Part shown: one piece after another, positions 41,930 to 52,270 of the stretch
Numbering within the stretch: position 1 is the first letter of the stretch
Layout of the letters: the number at the start of each line of letters is the position of its first letter
Source: Prorocentrum cordatum
Lineage: Eukaryota > Sar > Dinophyceae > Prorocentrales > Prorocentraceae
Assembly: GCA_963575745.1 (NCBI GenBank)
Contig: CAUYUJ010008557.1
Span: 619,636-683,635, forward strand
Reading direction: 5' to 3'
DNA: 64,000 bases
The notes under the pieces: model-generated
What the model saw: only the letters and a program-made list of their open reading frames with translations
The model's database searches: none
What the model was told of the DNA's origin: nothing
Position numbers and translations under genes: made by a program

Positions 41930-42130
41930 GTGCTTCCAAGACTGCCCCAGAGAACCCATGCCTCCAGAATGGCCCAAACATGCCTCAAGTTGGCGCAGGA
42001 TTGCCCCCGACGCACATCCAGGCCCCAAGACGGCCCCAAGAGGGCCCCAAGTGCCCCGGGGGGCGCCCGACCCCAAGAGCGCCCGCAAGCGCTCCAAGAG
42101 CAGTCCAATATGTGCCCAAAACGGCATTTG
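41930..42130 (-). repeat. CTTGGG-type minisatellite, inverted array
   Basis: CCAAGACGGCCCCAAGAGGG-type units, the reverse complement of the family at 1-450. Confidence 0.75.
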
Positions 42131-42206
42131 AGCGTCGATGGGGCGATGTGATTACATCCCCACTTCCCTTCTCTTTCTGATACGCGGCCTGCGGCGGAGG
42201 CTTCGC

Positions 42207-42252
42207 GCCCCCCCCCCCCCCCCCCCCCGCCCCCCCCCCAAAAAAAAAAAAC
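42207..42252. repeat. C-run followed by A-run
   Basis: About 34 C (one G) followed by 13 A, with a junction at 42239. Possibly an element end or a copying artefact. Confidence 0.85.
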
Positions 42253-42469
42253 GCGAAGGTGTTGCAATGGCCCTGCAAACGCCAGGCAATGCGCTGCAAG
42301 CCCTCCAGCCCGATGGGCGCGGGTGGTTATGTAGGGCGTTTTCCACCAGAGACGCCGACCGCGGGGAAGCGCTAGAGACGCTCGCCCCAGGGAGTACATC
42401 GCCGCGGGAAGCTGCGTGCGTGACCTTTGCTTTCTATGCGTTTGCACGAAAAATGAGGGGGCCCATTGA

Positions 42470-42640
42470 GCAGGGGCAAGGGGGCAATTGAGGGGGGAGG
42501 GGGCGGGGGCCGAGGGGGCCGGCAGGAGCGAGGAGGGGTGCAAAGGGGAAAAGGCATGATGGATGAGGAGAAGGAGGAAGAGGAGGAGGAGGAAGGGGGT
42601 GGAAGGATGGGGGGGAGATGACCTCGCGAAAGAGCCACCG
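42470..42640 (+). repeat. G/A-rich purine tract
   Basis: GGGGGAGGGGG and GAGGAGGA runs. Confidence 0.8.
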
Positions 42641-44339
42641 CGATTACTGCGCGGGCACGGTGGCGCGATCTGCCGCAGGCAACTGGATCGATTTGAAACG
42701 GTTGTTGACATGAGGGCGCACTTTGTCCGCTGTCAGCCATTATTCATAAGCCAGATCATGTGCAAGCAGTGAAGAAATGAGCGCATCTTCCTCCGACTTA
42801 ACCGCTGCGCCCTGAGATGAAGCACTGAGCATTCTCGTCATTAAAGACGCGACGCCAAACCTTTCAAGGGCAACTTAAAGTGGTTGGTCTGACATCTTCG
42901 AGAACAACAAGATAAAAAAGGCACACTCAACAGCATGCACGGTCAATGTGCAAGTGGTGCGCGCGCAGGGATCTCTGAACTCGAACAGCTGAGGGGGCGC
43001 GAACGCAACGGGGGCTTGAAATGATGCCCCCACTAAGTAATACTGCGGCCGACATGAGCACGGCACCGCGCTGCTTGGGACACCGCGCCCACGCGGCAGG
43101 ACCTTGGGGGAGCGGTGCACCCGTGAACGGCGCGAGCTCTGCTTTGCGCCCTAGGCAAGCACGTGCGCTGGCACTGATGCATGCACTTGCTGCCATAACA
43201 TGATGACACGCTGTGTGAGCACAGGTAGAGCTACACAGAATATCAGAACGGCTTGCTAAATGAGATAGCTTGACCTTGACGCACGTGATAGTAAATTCAC
43301 TGCGGGGCACGCAGGGTCGATATTTTGCTGGTTCTAACCCCGAGGCCTCTCCAAGAAGAGGGGCTCTTCTGCTTTCCTTGGCATTGGCAATCGTGGTTCA
43401 TATGTTTCTGCTGCGGTGGATTGCATCCGTTGGTTTAGATTACATAACGGCGCCGATGTCGCTCTCAAGTGACGTGCGTGCGCTCGGTTTCTCGGCGTGC
43501 TCAGCAGCAACTGCGCCGCTTCAGCCGCGGCAGAAAATTGTTGGAACGTCTAGCATGCGTGCTATATGCGCACCACAGAAGCAAACAAAACACACGCGCA
43601 GTTCTATGTTTTAAACTGCGAGATTGACCTCGTTGCTCTTGCGTTGGCCAATGCGCCGCGCCCGCAAGAACCAAGCGCGCGCAACTGACTCGCGAACCGC
43701 GGCATACAAGCGTTGGCGAAACAGAAGACAATGCAACATGCAGCTCGGCATTTTGCTATGTCATGGGCACCATGCGACAACTTAACATAACAGTTTTGTT
43801 TTGATATGTGACACCAGGCTGTCCGGCATATCATGACATCCTAGCCAGCCTGATAGACCATGGCCGCCCCGCGGGCCCTGGCCCAAGAGCCTTATTTCTT
43901 ATGGCCGCTCGCCCGCAAAAGACAGCATCCACGCAGCGCGCCCCCCAACTTGCGCGCAACCGCATATGTTTTAGCATAGGCCACAGCAGAGAACAACATT
44001 GCTGCGGCCTGCGGAAATCTATGAACACGCGTGCCTTCCATCGCGGGCGCTTTGTTTTCCCGTGGGTCTTTGGGGTTTTGCAGGCTTTCGATGGCACGCG
44101 TGAAAGGGGTCGCGACGCAGCGCGCCCTTTGCTAGATGGCCCCCGCGTATTCAAACGACCCAACGTGCAGAGCAGCGCGCGACGCCCAGACCATGCATTT
44201 CTAAGCAGAAATGTTCGAACTTGAAAACATGAGTTTTCAAAGTTGAAATCAGTTTGCTAAAAACCTAGCGCTGCCAGTTGAAATGGCAGCAGCCATCGTG
44301 CAAACGATTTCACCGGACAACAAACATGCGAGAACATGC
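42641..44339. other. Region without recognisable genes
   Basis: AT-richer than average with only short frames. I see no conserved motif or tandem structure. Confidence 0.5.
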
Positions 44340-44620
44340 GCTACCCAAAACACTTGCAACCTAAGCGCGCTAACCTGCTAGCTCTATCCAGTTAACCTGT
44401 TTAGCTAACCTGGTTAGCGCGCTTTCTAACCTGGTTAGCTAACCATGCTAAGAATATAGGGCTAACCATTGTAAGCTTGGTTGTATGTGGATAGCAGGGT
44501 TACTGCTAAGTGGTTAGCTAAGTGTGCTTTCCATGATCCAAGTGGGCTATGTACTTAGTATGGTTAGCTAAGTGGTTAGCAAGCTTTGTTGCCACTCAGC
44601 ATGGTTATAACCATAGTTAT
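44340..44620 (+). repeat. GGTTAGCTAA-type degenerate repeat
   Basis: About 15 spaced words GGTTAGC/GCTAACC on both strands (for example AACCTGGTTAGCGCGC and GGTTAGCTAAGTG). Many are self-complementary. It recalls the TTAGG-like LINE tails but uses a different core. Confidence 0.65.
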
Positions 44621-44684
44621 TTCTATGCTATATCTACGTGCTATCTGTGCTAACCGAGAGCTAAGCACGGCGACGATCGCAGTA

Positions 44685-45838
44685 GCCCGCCCCCCCCCCC
44701 CCCATCGAAAACCGAGGGGGGGGGGTCGCTGCCAGTTCGACCCCCCCCCCCGGGCCCATCATGAAAAAGGGGGGGGGGGGGGGGGGCGCCGCCGGTTCGA
44801 CCCCCCTTCCCCTTTCGAAAGCCGGGGGGGTCGCTGCCGGCGGTTCGAACCCCCCCTCGAAAACCGGGAGAAGGGCCACTGCCGATTCGACCCCCCCCCC
44901 CCCCCTCGCCGCCGGCAAACGAAACGACGCCCGCTCCTCGAGACAGTTGCAGAATGGTGGGGACGTTGGGGCAGTGGTGGGAACGGCGGTGGCGGGGACA
45001 GCGGCGCGGGGACAGCGGGGCAGCGGCGCGGACAGTGATGGGGGCGGCGGCGGCGGGGGCAGCGGCGAGGGGGCAGCGGGGCAGCGGGGCAGCGGGGGCG
45101 GTAGTGGTGGAGACAGTGGCGAAGGCGGTGGCGAGGACAGTAGTGGGGCAGTAGTACAGTGGGGGGAGTGGTGGGGGCAGTGGGGACAGTGGGGCAGCGA
45201 TGGGGACAGCGGGGGCGGTGGGACAGCACAGTGGGACAGCGGCGGGGACAGTGGGACAGTGGTGGGAACAGCGGGGACAGCGGGGCAGTGGTGGGGGCCG
45301 TGCGGAAAGCGGGGAGAGCGGGACCGCGGTGGGGCAATGGTGGGGAGAGCGGGGACAGTGAGACATTGGTGGGGGGCACTGGTGGGGACAGCGTGGACAA
45401 TGGTGGGAACAGTGGCGATAGTGTAACAGTGGTGGGGGCAGTGGTGGTGGGGACAGCGGTGCGGGGACAGTTGGGATGTTGTGAAAACAGTGGGACAGTG
45501 GAGGGCACAGTGGTGGCGGCGACAGTGGCGAGGGCGGTGGCGAGGACGGCGGCGGGATAATGGGACAGGTACAGTAGGGACAGTGGTGGGGGCAGTGGGG
45601 ACAGCGGTGGGAACAGTGGGACAGCTCAATGGGACAGCGGCGGGGCCAGCAGGACAGTGGGACAGCGGGGGCAGTGGGACAGTAGTTGGGGCCGTGGAGA
45701 AAGTGGGGAGAGTGGAACCGCGGTGGGAACAGCGGTGGGGGCAGTGGGGGCAGTGCGACAGTGGTGGGGGCACTGGTGAGGACAGTGGTGACGGTGGTGG
45801 GAACAGTGGGGACGGTGGTAGGCTTTGTCTTGGGGGTC
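44685..45838. mobile_element. Low-complexity element, copy with diverged ends
   Basis: Starts with five G-run/C-run modules carrying TTCGAC/TTCGAA cores and an ATCATGAAAA segment also found (inverted) near 24512. It passes CGCCGGCAAACGA, the counterpart of the CGCCAGCAAACGA at 23763, and continues as a GTGGGGACAGTG minisatellite to 45838. The order matches the inverted complement of the right half and centre of 23469-24652. Ends and target duplication are not recognisable. Confidence 0.65.
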
Positions 45839-46535
45839 TGCGCTATTGGGGGGGTAGCTCAGAGGCTGGCTCACGAGCAATATTGTATTTCGCTTCCACG
45901 GCCTGCCGCGCGCAGCGTTTGCCGCAATTGATTTGCATCTCGACCCAGCTAACATTCGTTATATCAGAGGACCTTCGCAAAATCGCAAACCGCCCATAAC
46001 CGATTAATGGGCGATTGAGGTAGCGGACTTACGTTCAAAGCAGGCGCACTCACAGAGCGGCATGCCAGAGGACCTCGGGGCTTCGCACGCGCGGCAATAG
46101 GCGGGCGAATTTCCCTGCGTCGTTCGCGCGCCAACTCGCGCACCGACCCCCACATCGCTTTTCATAGTGATGTTGCTTCCCGTGCGTTGCCCATGCTCCC
46201 GGACGCATTGGGGCATCTAGGGCGCGGTCGGAATCGCGCTGGCGCCTCGTCGGGGCGCCTCGAGGCGACCCCTGGAGCCGCCCCGCGTCGCATGGGCCGT
46301 CTTTATAAACGTCTTGGGCGCATCGGACAGCTGCGCGGCCCGAGCCCCCCAGCGACGCGAGCAGCTATACTTGTGCAAGACCAAATGCTGCGACGCAAGC
46401 GAACCTCCAGCATGTAAGGACTAGATGCAGGCATGCCATCAAACGCTAGAACACACACATGTCCCCGCTGCAAGAGACCAACATGTAATGCACATGCGTC
46501 CTGCATGAAAACGAACGCTACGCGCATCCGCCTGC
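45839..46535. other. Spacer
   Basis: No supported gene or repeat. Confidence 0.45.
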
Positions 46536-46620
46536 CCCCCCCCCCCCCCACACACACACACGCACACACACGCACGCACCCACCCCACCCCCACCACCAC
46601 CGCACCCCCACCCCGTCAGA
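46536..46620 (+). repeat. C-run and (CA)n microsatellite
   Basis: About 15 C followed by CACACACA with CGCA and CCAC variants. Confidence 0.9.
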
Positions 46621-47104
46621 CAGGATATCCTGGGAGAACCACCCCTCGGCCACGCGCGAGCGCAGTGCACGTTCACGAACAACGCAGGTTGCAAGACCTG
46701 GCGGCGCTCTGTCAGCGCCCAGCTGGCCAACAGAGGAACGGGCTGATGCAATGCTTGCGCGCGTCATTTTTCCTTGGGCGCCACTCGCAACCGAGCGGGC
46801 TTGTGGGGGCGTGCAACAATGCCTTGCAATGAGCTTGCCTGACGCCTTGTATGCCTTGGATGACCACAAGCAGTGTATCAGAGTTGGGTTTGAGAGCCAT
46901 ACGACGAGGACGATGCAAGGCTTGGCTTGGCTGCACTGCACCAGGCCTTGGCCTGACCCCAACAAGAGCGCTCGCGCATGGCCAGCGCGGAGCAGGCCCC
47001 GATCGCGAGCCACGCAGCGACCGAAGGTCTTCACTGTCCACGTCGTGGTTGCTCAGCGAACAACGCTGTCGCCATTCGCGCCGCCGCGCAAATTCGCTCC
47101 CCTC
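46621..47104. other. Spacer
   Basis: No supported feature. Confidence 0.45.
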
Positions 47105-47540
47105 GCGGGGTAGCGCGCGCAACACGTGACTTCTTTTATCTCGGCGTCGGCCGGGCGAAGTGCTGCGAATTGCCATGCGCAGCCCTCCGTCCTCGCGCGG
47201 AGCGCGAGCGATTATTTCCAACTACAACAACGAAGCTGCTCCCTTGCCTCGGCGCACGCCGAGCGCCTTTTCCGCTTGTACCCAACAACCAGCCAGGGGC
47301 TCCTTAAATGGGCGGCAGCCGAACGTTTGTGGCGACATGCAATCCGCTGCCCTCTTTCTCGCGCGGAGCGTGAAGCCTTTGCTCGGCGTCGGCCGAGCTT
47401 TTTTCCCCCGAGCATCACTTGCCAGCGACCCCCCCCCCCCGCTCCCTTCGCGCAGCCGAGCGATTCCTGCCACTTGGAATTAGTTGTGCTCTTATCTCGC
47501 GCGGAGCGCGAGATGCACCCACAAGGTTGCCATTTGGCTC
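47105..47540 (+). repeat. Hairpin-bearing repeats
   Basis: Three copies of the hairpin CTCGCGCGGAGCGCGAG (near 47192, 47357 with one arm altered, and 47496) are interleaved with CTCGGCG...GCCGAG-type hairpins (near 47150, 47240 and 47389). Each follows or precedes a similar CAACAACC or TGCCA-containing spacer, suggesting degenerate tandem units. Confidence 0.6.
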
Positions 47541-47639
47541 GGGCCCAGCCCAAGTATTTTGCAAACTCCAACAACCAGGGGGCCATGGCGCAAGTCTGGA
47601 AGGCGCTGGACCAACCAAGGCGCAAGGGTCTGCGAGGAT

Positions 47640-48235
47640 CCAGGGCCGGCAAATCGCGCGGTTTCCCGCGGGTCGCACGGGCCCCGCAAACCCGAGAAGC
47701 CACGCGGGCCCCACAGGCCCCACTGGTCGCACAAGCCCCACGGGACTTATACGTCGCACAAGCCCCACGGTTCCCATAAGTCGCACAAGCCCCACGGGCC
47801 CCCACTTATCCCACAAGCCCCGCAGACCGCGGCGCGCGTGGGTCGGGGGCCCAGGCGCGCGCGGTCAGGCACCCGTGGCGCGCGAGGCTCGGGGCCTGCG
47901 ACGCTCTGGGCCGACCGAAGCTCAAAGGGCTCGCGGAGCTCGGGATCGACGAGGCTGCACGGTCTGCGAGGGCACGCCCTCGCCAAGCGCCACCAGTAAT
48001 GCACGCGGGCTGGCGCGCCAAGGCGCTCGCGGCGTGCGTGGGCGGGCGCGGCCGTGCGCCCGCGGCCCGCGCGCGCAGGCTCAGCCAGGCGCTTGCGGCC
48101 CGCGGGCGCTCGCAGCCAGGCGCGCGCACGGAATGCGCGGGCGGGCGCGATCAGGCACCCGCGAACCGCGTGGGCGGGCGCAGGCAGGCGCCCGCGCATG
48201 AACGCCAGGGCGCCCGGGCGCCTATAGGCTGAGCT
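47640..48235 (+). repeat. CACAAGCCCCACGG and GCGCGC-rich minisatellites
   Basis: 47680-47820 repeats GCACAAGCCCCACGGG words. 47830-48230 repeats GGCGCGCGC...CGGGCGCTCGC units. Open in all frames and unassigned. Confidence 0.6.
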
Positions 48236-48439
48236 GCGGGTGGCCGCAGCCACCCGCACGGTTCTCACGCGGATCCCCGCGCCCCCCCCCCCCCCCCGGA
48301 GGCTCGACGCAGCTGCCCGTCCCGCATGGCGGGGGATGGGGGGGGAAAGCTACCGGGCCCCCCCGGACACTCGGCAGTTTGTCTTAAAGTGCGTCCTAGC
48401 GTTCGAGCACGGCGCGCGTAGACGCGAAAATGATTATTG

Positions 48440-48690
48440 CGTTTTCTCGAAAGTGCGCCCGCGTTTGAAATCGCATTCTGCTTTTGCGGGCATGAGTGTC
48501 TCGGCGAGCGAGGTGGACTTTTGTTTTCCGGGCATGGGTGTCTCGGCGAGCGAGGTGGACTTTTTTCTTCGACGTCGCAGTTCCGGGGGAAAATGAGACG
48601 GGCGTCGCAGTTTCGGAGGACAGATGAAACGTGCGTCGCAGCTTCGGGCCCAAATGGCGACGTCGCAGCTTCGGCCAGCGAAAAAAATGG
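48440..48690 (+). repeat. Two short tandem repeats
   Basis: A pair of units sharing GTGTCTCGGCGAGCGAGGTG (near 48500 and 48540) is followed by four CGTCGCAGTTTCGG-type units of 24-36 bases. Confidence 0.8.
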
Positions 48691-50489
48691 GCGCGCGAGG
48701 TGTCTCGAGTGTTCTGGGAGGCTTTTTTTTTTTCTCCTTCTGCGCGGAGTGTCCGGCGTCGCGGAAATGCGTTTTACTCGTGTGCGCTGCGCGACGAAAC
48801 CCTCTCGAGACTCCCGTGGTTCCCCCGTCCAGGGCGCTCGAATGCGCGCGGACAAACGCGCCCTCTCGTTGGCCGCGGCAGGCCGCACATGGCCGCACAC
48901 CCGTGCGCGATGCCAACTGCGCCGCGGCCCCTCCGCTTCGCGCGCTGCGCTCCAGCGGAGCACGCGCGATCCGCAGCGCCTCTCGGCCGGCCTCAACAAT
49001 GCAAATCCAGCCAGTTCGCGCGCCCCCTGACGAACCAGTCGAATCCGCTTTCCACGGGGCCGCCTCGCTCGCGGCGGCCCCGATGCGGGGGCGTGCGCTC
49101 GACTGCGCGCGACCGAAGCACAGCTCCTGGACACAGAACCATCACGTCGCCATGGGTCCAGAAAAGAAGCGTGGGAAAGCTCTCGCCCGCGGCGCGTGCG
49201 CTTCGCCGCGCCTTCGCGCACGCCGAGCCGTCTACGCAGTTCGCGCCGTCGTTGCCATTGGCCGCGCGCTCGAGGCCACCCGCGCGGCGCGTGGAATCTG
49301 CGGCGCATTTTCCAGACGATGCGCGGCTTGAACGTGTCGCGACGACGCTCAGAACTCGCTGCGCGCGCGCCGCCGCGCGCGCGGCTGCGCGTCGCGAATT
49401 GCGCCGCGTGGCTGGCTTAGGAAAACCGCGCGCTAGGTCGAAAATGGGAAATGAACGCGCGCCAAAAGCCCATGTCAGCCCCCAGACCGGCGAGGCGAAC
49501 TCCTGATTTGGGAACCGCGGACCTCGCAGCGCGGTCGACGCCGCGCGCGCGTAGCTCTTCGTGCCGGATTGAAAACGCCTCGCGCCCAGCTGACATCCAG
49601 AATCGCAAACCTGGGCGCCAGTTTGGCTTCCACGCCAAGTTGGCAACTTGACCGCGCCGACGCCGCAGCGCTTGCCATGGAACCGCCGCCGAGCTCGTTG
49701 CACCGTGCTTCTCTTGGCGAAACTGCGAAACCACGCTTAAAGTTGCGAGTCGGGCTTGCGCTCGTTAGTGGCGCACTTCGCTGACCAGAGAAACAAATTT
49801 CTTCATTCCTACGAGGCAGACCTCGTCATGCACGCGCCGCCACGCGCGCCCACTGTGCACTGGGCACCTGGTGTGCATGTGGAAACCGCGCTTTAAGTTG
49901 GCATCGGGAATGGATGACAGTCACTACATGCAACCATTCAGCTTTCAAGACAATATGGCTCGATGGGTCTGTACGGCTATGTATAGGAGGGCCGTGCGAG
50001 CCAGTGCGCACGCGAATCTCAACAATAACTTTCTTGCGTGCCAATGTAAAACGTTAGTTCTTATGACAGCGTGGCGACGTATGCGCTCCCACCCAGTGAA
50101 GGCACCGCCACGCGCGCGCACCGCCCACGTCCTACGCGTTCGGTGCATACAAAGGGGGCGCAAAAACGCCATGCTAAATTCACAGGGACTTTTGGGCGCG
50201 AGAATGTAAGATTTGAGTTCCCGCGCAAAGGTGGCGACTTCTGCGCTTCCAGTGTACGCGAGCCTGCCATGCAGGCGCGTTGATGCGCGCGCGGGCGACT
50301 CGTGTCACCCCCGAAATCAGCGTGGCGACCGCTAAAGGTTTGATTTAGTTTCCAATCTTCCACGGCCGCGCCCTCATTTCCAAAATTCCGAATCCACCGC
50401 GCGAGAGGCCAAGTTCCCAGACAAGGTAAAGGAATCAAGAACCTATGCATTATCCCCCCGTTTTGCTGGCAACAGCCTTCCGAGGCTTC
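48691..50489. other. Region without recognisable genes
   Basis: Very GC-rich to 49.75 kb with open frames on all strands, then more balanced. No domain or tandem structure that I can support. Confidence 0.45.
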
Positions 50490-50640
50490 ACGGGGGCTCC
50501 AAGATGGACCAAGAGAGCCCCTGGTGTCCCCAGAAGGATCCCAAAGATCTCCAAGACGGCCCCCCAAGCGCCCGGAAGCGTCCCAAGAGCGCCCCACGAG
50601 GGCCCGGATGGCTTGCGGAGCTCGAGGGGGCGTAGGGGCA
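50490..50640 (-). repeat. CTTGGG-type minisatellite, inverted array
   Basis: CCAAGAGAGCCCCTGG and CCAAGACGGCCCCCC units, reverse complement of the family at 1-450. Confidence 0.75.
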
Positions 50641-51339
50641 GGCTAATCCCCCCCCCCCCCCTGGCTGATCGATGTCATTCAAGATGATTCCAAGCGTGCC
50701 TCCAAGGGCCCGAAAAGGATACTGATTTTCGCCCGTGACTTGACGGGCGCCGTTTTCTCCTGTGCTGAGGGCCCTGAACCAAAGCAACGGAGGGCACCGC
50801 ACAACGCGATCAGACTCGGGAGCAAAACAAATGAAAACCAGGCCAGCCACACAACGCCATTTAAGTCATCTTGACAAGCCAGCGCTTGCACCATGTACAT
50901 TGAAGACGCGCTCGAACCCGACACGGCAAGCCGAACCTCTGGCTGTCTGCCACCAGGGGCGGGTCCTCCGACTGATGTTTATTGCCAGCCCTGTGCTAAC
51001 AACAACGCTGTCAGCTTGCCGAGCACCGTCCACGGATGTTGAAAAAGAAAAAATACATGCGGCCCCCTCAAAGGCAGGAGAGAAACATGGAAACGATAAT
51101 TTACTGTGCGATGGCATGATCATTTTCGCCTACAAGTGTCCTAGCCAGTTCGCATATGTTAAAATGAACTTCGTAAAATACAGATGCGTGTGCACGTCAA
51201 CGCTGTACCAAAATTGCGATTTGAGCTGCGTGTCCCAAAATGCGATTGGGACATGTTGGTAGTACCACCCAAAAGTCGCCCCTGCCCTTACCCAGGCATG
51301 AGGGCCCAATAGACAGGGGCGGACGCAGCCCCCCAGATG
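50641..51339. other. Spacer
   Basis: A C-run at 50649-50661, then balanced sequence with no supported gene. Confidence 0.45.
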
Positions 51340-52013
51340 AAGCTAAAGTGGTGGTGAGGACAGTGGTGCTGGGGACAGCAGCGGGGGATGTGGTGCGGAC
51401 GGTGGTAGGGGCCCAGAGTTGTGTGCTGGCGGTGAGCATGGGGGGGGGGAGGGGTTCGAACCGGCAGTGACCTCCCGATTTTCGAGGGAGGGGCGTTCGA
51501 ACCTGTAGTGGCCCCCCCCTTGTTTTCGAGAAGGGGGGGGTTCGAACCGGCAGCGACGCCCCCCCGGTTTTCGAAGGGGGGGGTTCGAACCGGTAGTGAC
51601 CCCCCCTTCGGGTTTTCGAGAGGGGTGGGTGGGTTCGAACCGGTAGTGACCCCCCCAGGTTTTCGATGGGGGGGGGGTCGAATCGGTAATGACCCCCATC
51701 CGGTTTTCTGGAGGGGGGGTGTTCGAACCGGCAGTGACCCCTCTCTGGTTTTCTGGGGGGGGGGGGGAGAAGGGTCTCGAACCGGCAGTGACCCCCCCCC
51801 GGTTTTCCAGAAGGGGGGGGGGTTCGAACCGGTAGCGACCCCCCCATGTTTTCCGGAGGGGGGGAGGGTTAGGGGAGGGGGGGGGGTTTGCCGGGGGGGG
51901 GGGGGGGGGGGAGTCCCAGCAAGGGGGGGGGATTTTCGGAGGGGGCGCCCGGGTTCCGGAGGAAGAGGGGGGGGGAAAGTTTCCACAGTTAAGCGGCGGT
52001 AGATCACGCTCTC
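51340..52013. mobile_element. Low-complexity element, one end intact
   Basis: The right end, read inverted, gives GAGAGAGCGTGATCTACCGC and then GTGGAAAC...CCTCCGGAACCCGGG, matching the left end of 23469-24652. Inside are nine G-run/TTCGAACCGGTAGTGAC/C-run modules (51440-51850) and a segment matching 23760-23840. The left end is not recognisable, so the copy is truncated or rearranged. Confidence 0.75.
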
Positions 52014-52019
52014 TCGAAT

Positions 52020-52270
52020 ATTATTACGCCACCTCGCGCCAGTACTCATAACTGAGCTTCGCCCCAGCAGCTGCGTCACGCACGACGACAGCGACGTGCC
52101 GCGCAGCGAGACCGAACCCACCGTGTTCCTACCGTGCCCGCAAGGTCCAGAATTCACCCTCTAGCAACCTGAGTACATCACCACCAGAGTCACCAGAGGA
52201 GGATTCAAATTCCCTGCCGACCTTCCACCAGAAGACACGCAATACGGATTTGTACAGCAGCAACTCGTAG
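52020..52270 (+). pseudogene. Possible C-terminal fragment of a transposase-like protein
   Basis: Frame: LLRHLAPVLITELRPSSC, then TEPTVFLPCPQGPEFTL, a TAG near 52162, and EYITTRVTRGGFKFPADLPP. An RGG-x-x-x-P motif near the C-terminus is seen in some DNA transposases (P/THAP9-like), which is only suggestive. It begins right at the end of the low-complexity element. Confidence 0.3.

Noticed and set aside
41905-41934. Second spliced-leader relic or SL RNA gene (CCATTTTGGGTCAAGGTGC)
   Set aside because: Differs from the leader within GGCTCAAG, the preceding bases do not fit, and it lies beside an inverted CTTGGG-type array where CCAAAA and CAAGG words are common.
42207-42252. Poly(A) tail of a retrocopy (C-run then A-run)
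   Set aside because: No coding sequence or duplication adjoins the A-run, and the abrupt C-to-A switch looks like a low-complexity junction.
51440-51850. tRNA T-arms, because of repeated GGTTCGAACC
   Set aside because: No acceptor, D- or anticodon arms surround the motif, and it is embedded in homopolymer runs.
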